A stretch of DNA of 9,342 bases from Spirochaetota bacterium. GTDB lineage: Bacteria; Spirochaetota; UBA4802; JAFGJZ01. Shown here one piece after another: positions 6,260-9,342 of the stretch. How positions within the stretch are numbered: the first letter of the stretch is position 1; every line of letters begins with the position of its first letter. The stretch lies in assembly GCA_023396665.1 (NCBI GenBank), contig JAEWVL010000471.1, forward strand, positions 1 through 9,342, given 5' to 3'. The position numbers were made by a program, and so were the translations under genes. The notes beneath the pieces are model-generated. The model saw nothing but the letters and a program-made list of their open reading frames with translations, did no database searches and was not told where the DNA came from.

Positions 6260-6347
6260 AGCGATTTCTGTTATGAAAACAAAACCGAAACATTATTTTG
6301 CGGTTCCAGGCTTTTGTAGCAAGCTTCAGACTTTGGTGAACTGTTAT

Positions 6348-7133
6348 ATGAATAGAATCAGTACTCTGTCCGTTTTCCTTGTGTTTGTGTTAGTCTTCCC
6401 CTTGTTCGTTGTTAATGATTCCTATGCTCAGGATTCGCGTCAAATCGAACTCAGTGCTCAGGAAATACTAGCCCGTGTCGATACGGTTCTTCAGTATCCT
6501 GATGGAGAACTGAAGGGGTCTCTCATGCATATTCTTCCGACCGGAAAATCAACCGCTATAAAGATAAAGGCGCTTGTCTCAAAAGAGGATTACGTGTTTC
6601 AATTCAGTAATCAGTCTCGCGGAGCGCAAATGCAGGTTCTATACAACCTGAACGGTGAGGATATTTGGGTGTACAGTCTTCTATCGTTAAAGTTATTTCA
6701 CAAGGTTGACGTTGACCGTTACGATACCATTCTTAACAGCAATTATAATTTTTTTGATCTCTCCAATGCCGATTTACAGAGCAATTATACCGCGAAAATA
6801 GAGAAAGAAACCGTTTACAAAGAAAAAAATGTAATCATTTTAACACTGACACCGCTGTTCAAGGGAAGGGGTTACGGTACTATCGTGTTATACGTGGACA
6901 AGGCCGCCTGGGTGCCGTTGCGTATCGATTATCAGGATAACGATAAGGTGACAGTGAAAACAATGTCCATAGCAAAGATAGCGGTGTATAACAACAATAC
7001 GTTTCCTGTCAGATACGACATGCTGCATATCTCTTCGGGAACACTTTCAATACTTGAGTTTACCGATTACGATCCGAAGATCAATTTTGATAAAAAAATT
7101 TTCAGGCATGAGAATCTCGGGACAGTTTTTTAA
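6348..7133 (+). CDS. Secreted LolA-like outer-membrane lipoprotein-sorting family protein
   Basis: A 261-residue periplasmic protein. Residues 1-27 form a clear signal peptide (MNRIS, hydrophobic core LSVFLVFVLVFPLFVV, then DSYA|QDS as a signal peptidase I-type site; no lipobox cysteine). The mature part is rich in alternating beta strands (for example ALVSKEDYVFQF, GEDIWVYSLLS, YGTIVLYVDKAAWVPLRIDY) and ends in a strand block typical of LolA/LppX-like half-barrels, which bind lipid or lipoprotein acyl chains. The family call is based on that pattern; the exact ligand and partner are unknown, and no LolB or LolCDE gene is nearby. I chose the ATG at 6348 because GGTGA at 6335-6339 lies 8 nt upstream and it yields a clean signal peptide. 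The in-frame ATG at 6273 would add 25 polar residues with two cysteines and no Shine-Dalgarno. Its stop overlaps the rsmE start (TAATG). Confidence 0.82.
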   Translation: MNRISTLSVFLVFVLVFPLFVVNDSYAQDSRQIELSAQEILARVDTVLQYPDGELKGSLMHILPTGKSTAIKIKALVSKEDYVFQFSNQSRGAQMQVLYNLNGEDIWVYSLLSLKLFHKVDVDRYDTILNSNYNFFDLSNADLQSNYTAKIEKETVYKEKNVIILTLTPLFKGRGYGTIVLYVDKAAWVPLRIDYQDNDKVTVKTMSIAKIAVYNNNTFPVRYDMLHISSGTLSILEFTDYDPKINFDKKIFRHENLGTVF

Positions 7134-7858
7134 TGCCTTATTTTTTCATAGATAAAGATTTTGAAATAGGTGATATGGTCCGTGTCAGTGCAGAGGATCA
7201 CCACCATCTTGCCAGGGTTCATCGTTACAGAGTTGGCGATGTTGTTGTCTTCAACAGCGAGCATTACTCGTATAACGTGAAAATTTCGACAATTGAAAAA
7301 GATTGTTCATGGGGCTCGGTTTATTCAAAAGACAAACTAAACAAGACGCCTGTGATTGTAACAGCGGGTATCCCCCTGCTGAAATCGGGGAACACGGAAT
7401 TGGCACTTCAAAAGTGCACTGAGTTGGGAATAGACAATTTTTTTGTTATAGATTATGAACGCTCCGTTCCGGAGATTAAAAGTGGAACCGAGCGTCTCGC
7501 ACGATGGCAGCGTGTGGTTCGAGAGGCTGCAAAGCAATGTATGCGAAGTACCGTTCCCGATATTCATGGGATCGTTTCATCTGTTGATTTTTTCAAAAGA
7601 AGCAATGACTTTGATCGCTGTCTTATTCTTGATCTGGAAGGATCCCGAGCGGATACTGATTATTTTAAAGTGCGGAATTCAATTTGTTTCGCGGCCGGTC
7701 CCGAGGGCGGTTATTCCCAGAGGGAAAGAAGTCTGGCATTGGACTCGGGATGGGAACCCTGTCGATTCAACGGTAATCAGCTCAGGGCGGAAACCGCAGT
7801 AATCGCATTCGCTTCGCTTGTCAGTTCGGCTTTGTTTATACGTGATAACACTGATTGA
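7133..7858 (+). CDS. rsmE: 16S rRNA (uracil-1498-N3) methyltransferase RsmE
   Basis: SAM-dependent SPOUT-class enzyme that methylates N3 of U1498 in 16S rRNA, in the cytoplasm on assembled 30S subunits. At 241 residues the length is normal. The N-terminal PUA-like RNA-binding domain shows HHLARVHRYRVGD (24-36), and the linker/catalytic part shows KSGNTELALQKCTELGI (84-100), RLARWQRVVREAAKQCMR (121-138), AAGPEGGYSQRE (187-198) and LRAETAVIAFASL (217-229). The SAM-binding knot motifs GPEGG and LRxETA are intact. The segment just before LRAETA is atypical: FNGNQ (212-216) where the family usually has LGxxI. The start overlaps the preceding stop by 1 nt (TAATG). A GGGA lies about 14 nt before the ATG, so coupled translation from the LolA-like gene is likely. 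The reason for pairing with an envelope gene is unclear. Confidence 0.95.
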   Translation: MPYFFIDKDFEIGDMVRVSAEDHHHLARVHRYRVGDVVVFNSEHYSYNVKISTIEKDCSWGSVYSKDKLNKTPVIVTAGIPLLKSGNTELALQKCTELGIDNFFVIDYERSVPEIKSGTERLARWQRVVREAAKQCMRSTVPDIHGIVSSVDFFKRSNDFDRCLILDLEGSRADTDYFKVRNSICFAAGPEGGYSQRERSLALDSGWEPCRFNGNQLRAETAVIAFASLVSSALFIRDNTD

Positions 7859-7895
7859 GATGTTTGCGGCAGCATTACACAGGCATATCTTTGAT

Positions 7896-7903
7896 GAAAG
7901 GAA
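7896..7903 (+). promoter_or_regulatory. Shine-Dalgarno of the right-edge gene
   Basis: GAAAGGAA, with AGGA 11 nt before the ATG at 7914. It supports that start. No promoter or terminator is obvious in the 55-nt gap after rsmE, so the genes are probably co-transcribed. Confidence 0.6.
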
Positions 7904-7913
7904 CTGATTGTAT

Positions 7914-9342
7914 ATGGCACTGACAGTGGAAATCTTTCAGAACGTCGTAAAAACAAATACTTTGAAGAGTGTACAGGCCCTTACAAATGCTCTTTCCCGC
8001 CGCCATTTTAAAAAAAGATTAAAGCAATATTCGTACACGATACGTCCAAATCAGGATTTGCATCCTTTACTCGGTATCAATCAGTTGAAATTTTCTGATA
8101 CGATGCAGATTCCGAATCCGCGAAAAACGGTTATTCTCGGTGGTTTTTTCAATACAAATGAGGAGTATCGTTATGCGGTGAACATAGCCGGAGCATGCAA
8201 GGCTTCAGGTTTGCAATTTGCCGTTCATAATATTACCGATTTTGACTGTACACTTTCCCATAAAATCGCGAAAGTGTACTCAAGAATTCAAAAGAAAGCA
8301 TCGGCTGTCAAAAGCTGCAAACCCTCTGATTCGCTTCAGTATTCGGCCTGGATGAAGGTGTATTCTGCTTTACTGGCGCCGTTTTTTTCAAATATGCCCG
8401 AAACAATATCTTTTGTGGCCTTGAACCCATTGTGTGCGCACGCGGCGGTAAACTGCGGAATTAAAAAAGTATATTACATCGTTGATGAGTCGACTATTAG
8501 CGGGGTCAATATCATTGATGGGGCGGTACACTCATGTATGACTTTATGCGATTATTATGCAATACGCTCCCTGCACAATTTAACTCTGGCTAAGGAAGTT
8601 GTTCACATACCCGACAGCAAGATGCTGTATTCGGGAAGAATAATAGACCATACGATGGCGATTTCAATCGAGAAGGACTCGCAGCGTCGTTTGTCCCGTC
8701 TCAAAAAAAATCTGCCGCTTCGAATAATGATCAGTGTTGATTCGGAGGGAAAGATCAACGATTCACTGCTGTATCTGTTGAATAAACTGCTTCCTTATGT
8801 TGAGGAGAACAGGGCTTCTGTTTATATGAATTTGAATGATCATCGGCGTCTCCTTGAATATTACCGCCCTGTTCTCGGGAAGTATGGAAATCACGTTACC
8901 GGTCATACCGAAATAAAAGAGAGTTCAGAATTTCTGGAACGCAGCATACTTAAAACGCCCGCCGGTCTTCACTTTTTTCTGCATGAAGAGCGAATATCTG
9001 CATTATATGCGGAAAATCTGCTCTGCCGGTTTGCCGATGTCGCGGTGATGAACCCATCCGGGGCGGCAATGTATCCTGTTCCCAAGATTGTTTTTGACTG
9101 TGAAAACAAATCGGAGCAGTATTTTTCAAAGAAAGCTTTTGCCGCGGAAAATGCGATGTTAAGCTGTATGCGGGGAAGTGAAATATTTTCTTTTTTGAAA
9201 AACTGTATAGAGGATAACAGCTATCTTGTTGCTGCTAACAAGAAAATATTCAATGCCCGTTTGAAATACCAGGGAACGCTTCGCCTTGTGGAGCAGATTA
9301 ACAGAAAAGCACAGCTGCAAATCGAGAATGACAGCGTAGAAG
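7914..9342 (+). CDS. Uncharacterised large protein, possibly GT-B glycosyltransferase-like (3' end outside window)
   Basis: Partial: 476 codons are open to the right edge with no stop. I do not recognise a named family. There is no signal peptide or clear transmembrane helix. An N-terminal section of about 70 residues is followed by an alpha/beta region (KTVILGGFFNTNEEYRYAVN, about 71-90; ISFVALNPLCAHAAVNCGI, about 165-183; KKVYYIVDES, about 184-193). A second alpha/beta region begins with LRIMISVDSEGKINDSLL (269-286). Next comes SVYMNLNDHRRLLEYY, then FADVAVMNPSGAAMYPVPKIVF (about 373-394). These resemble the second Rossmann domain of GT-B enzymes such as MurG or diacylglycerol glycosyltransferases (ADLxIxxPGGxTxxE...P). 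The usual glycine-rich and glutamate signatures are altered, so any catalytic role is inference. It follows rsmE by 55 nt, with a GAAAGGAA Shine-Dalgarno. Confidence 0.8.
   Translation, partial: MALTVEIFQNVVKTNTLKSVQALTNALSRRHFKKRLKQYSYTIRPNQDLHPLLGINQLKFSDTMQIPNPRKTVILGGFFNTNEEYRYAVNIAGACKASGLQFAVHNITDFDCTLSHKIAKVYSRIQKKASAVKSCKPSDSLQYSAWMKVYSALLAPFFSNMPETISFVALNPLCAHAAVNCGIKKVYYIVDESTISGVNIIDGAVHSCMTLCDYYAIRSLHNLTLAKEVVHIPDSKMLYSGRIIDHTMAISIEKDSQRRLSRLKKNLPLRIMISVDSEGKINDSLLYLLNKLLPYVEENRASVYMNLNDHRRLLEYYRPVLGKYGNHVTGHTEIKESSEFLERSILKTPAGLHFFLHEERISALYAENLLCRFADVAVMNPSGAAMYPVPKIVFDCENKSEQYFSKKAFAAENAMLSCMRGSEIFSFLKNCIEDNSYLVAANKKIFNARLKYQGTLRLVEQINRKAQLQIENDSVE

Larger units (their letters stand above)
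6002..6347. other. 346-bp non-coding interval with regulatory-looking repeats
   Basis: No convincing gene. Contents in order: a run of eight C at 6006-6013, immediately after the stop of the membrane protein; an imperfect hairpin at 6030-6060; several TTCCG-type copies (6091-6097, 6126-6134, 6137-6145, 6189-6193); a 14-bp perfect palindrome at 6181-6194; a promoter candidate at 6232-6259; and the presumed 5' leader of the LolA-like gene to 6347. A 34-codon ORF at 6150-6254 has no ribosome binding site. The frame of the LolA-like gene remains open back to an ATG at 6273, but I place its start at 6348. Confidence 0.6.

Noticed and set aside
7455..7802. 115-codon plus-strand ORF inside rsmE
   Set aside because: Alternative frame of rsmE, whose own frame carries GPEGG and LRAETA.
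1..9342. CRISPR array, tRNA/rRNA genes, insertion sequence or phage genes
   Set aside because: No regularly spaced repeats, no cloverleaf signature, and no transposase or integrase motif was seen on either strand.

Overview
The window is a chromosomal housekeeping segment of a diderm (outer-membrane) bacterium. Evidence for that is an Alr for peptidoglycan D-alanine, a secreted LolA-like protein, a membrane-anchored SppA, and the absence of any phage, transposon, CRISPR, tRNA or rRNA signal. The gene mix and the look of the uncharacterised proteins suggest a spirochaete (Treponema/Spirochaeta-like). This is family-level recognition only: no rRNA or marker gene is present to prove it. Base composition looks moderate in the genes, with AT-rich intergenic DNA.

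Left half (minus strand, transcribed right to left): folC (folylpolyglutamate/dihydrofolate synthase), then an uncharacterised 286-residue protein, thiN (thiamine pyrophosphokinase) and alr (alanine racemase). Spacing is 61 nt, 129 nt and a 14-bp overlap, and each of the last three genes has a recognisable Shine-Dalgarno, so this reads as one operon supplying cofactors (folate, thiamine diphosphate) and D-alanine. Past alr, bases 1-324 hold no convincing gene, only AT-rich DNA with short inverted repeats.

A 78-bp divergent intergenic region separates folC from the right half (plus strand). There, sppA (membrane signal-peptide peptidase) overlaps by 4 nt a five-helix, Yip1-like membrane protein whose last helix contains an in-frame 18-bp tandem duplication. 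A 346-bp gap follows, with a C8 tract, a possible hairpin, TTCCG-type repeats, a 14-bp perfect palindrome and a good promoter candidate. After it come a secreted LolA-like protein, rsmE (16S rRNA m3U1498 methyltransferase, overlapping the previous stop by 1 nt) and, 55 nt on, a large gene running off the right edge. Its fold looks like a diverged GT-B glycosyltransferase.

I found no clear new system. The points most worth a second look are the GT-B-like orphan at the right edge, the uncharacterised protein in the folC-thiN interval (possibly a degenerate sensor/GGDEF-type protein), and the palindromes in front of thiN and the LolA-like gene.
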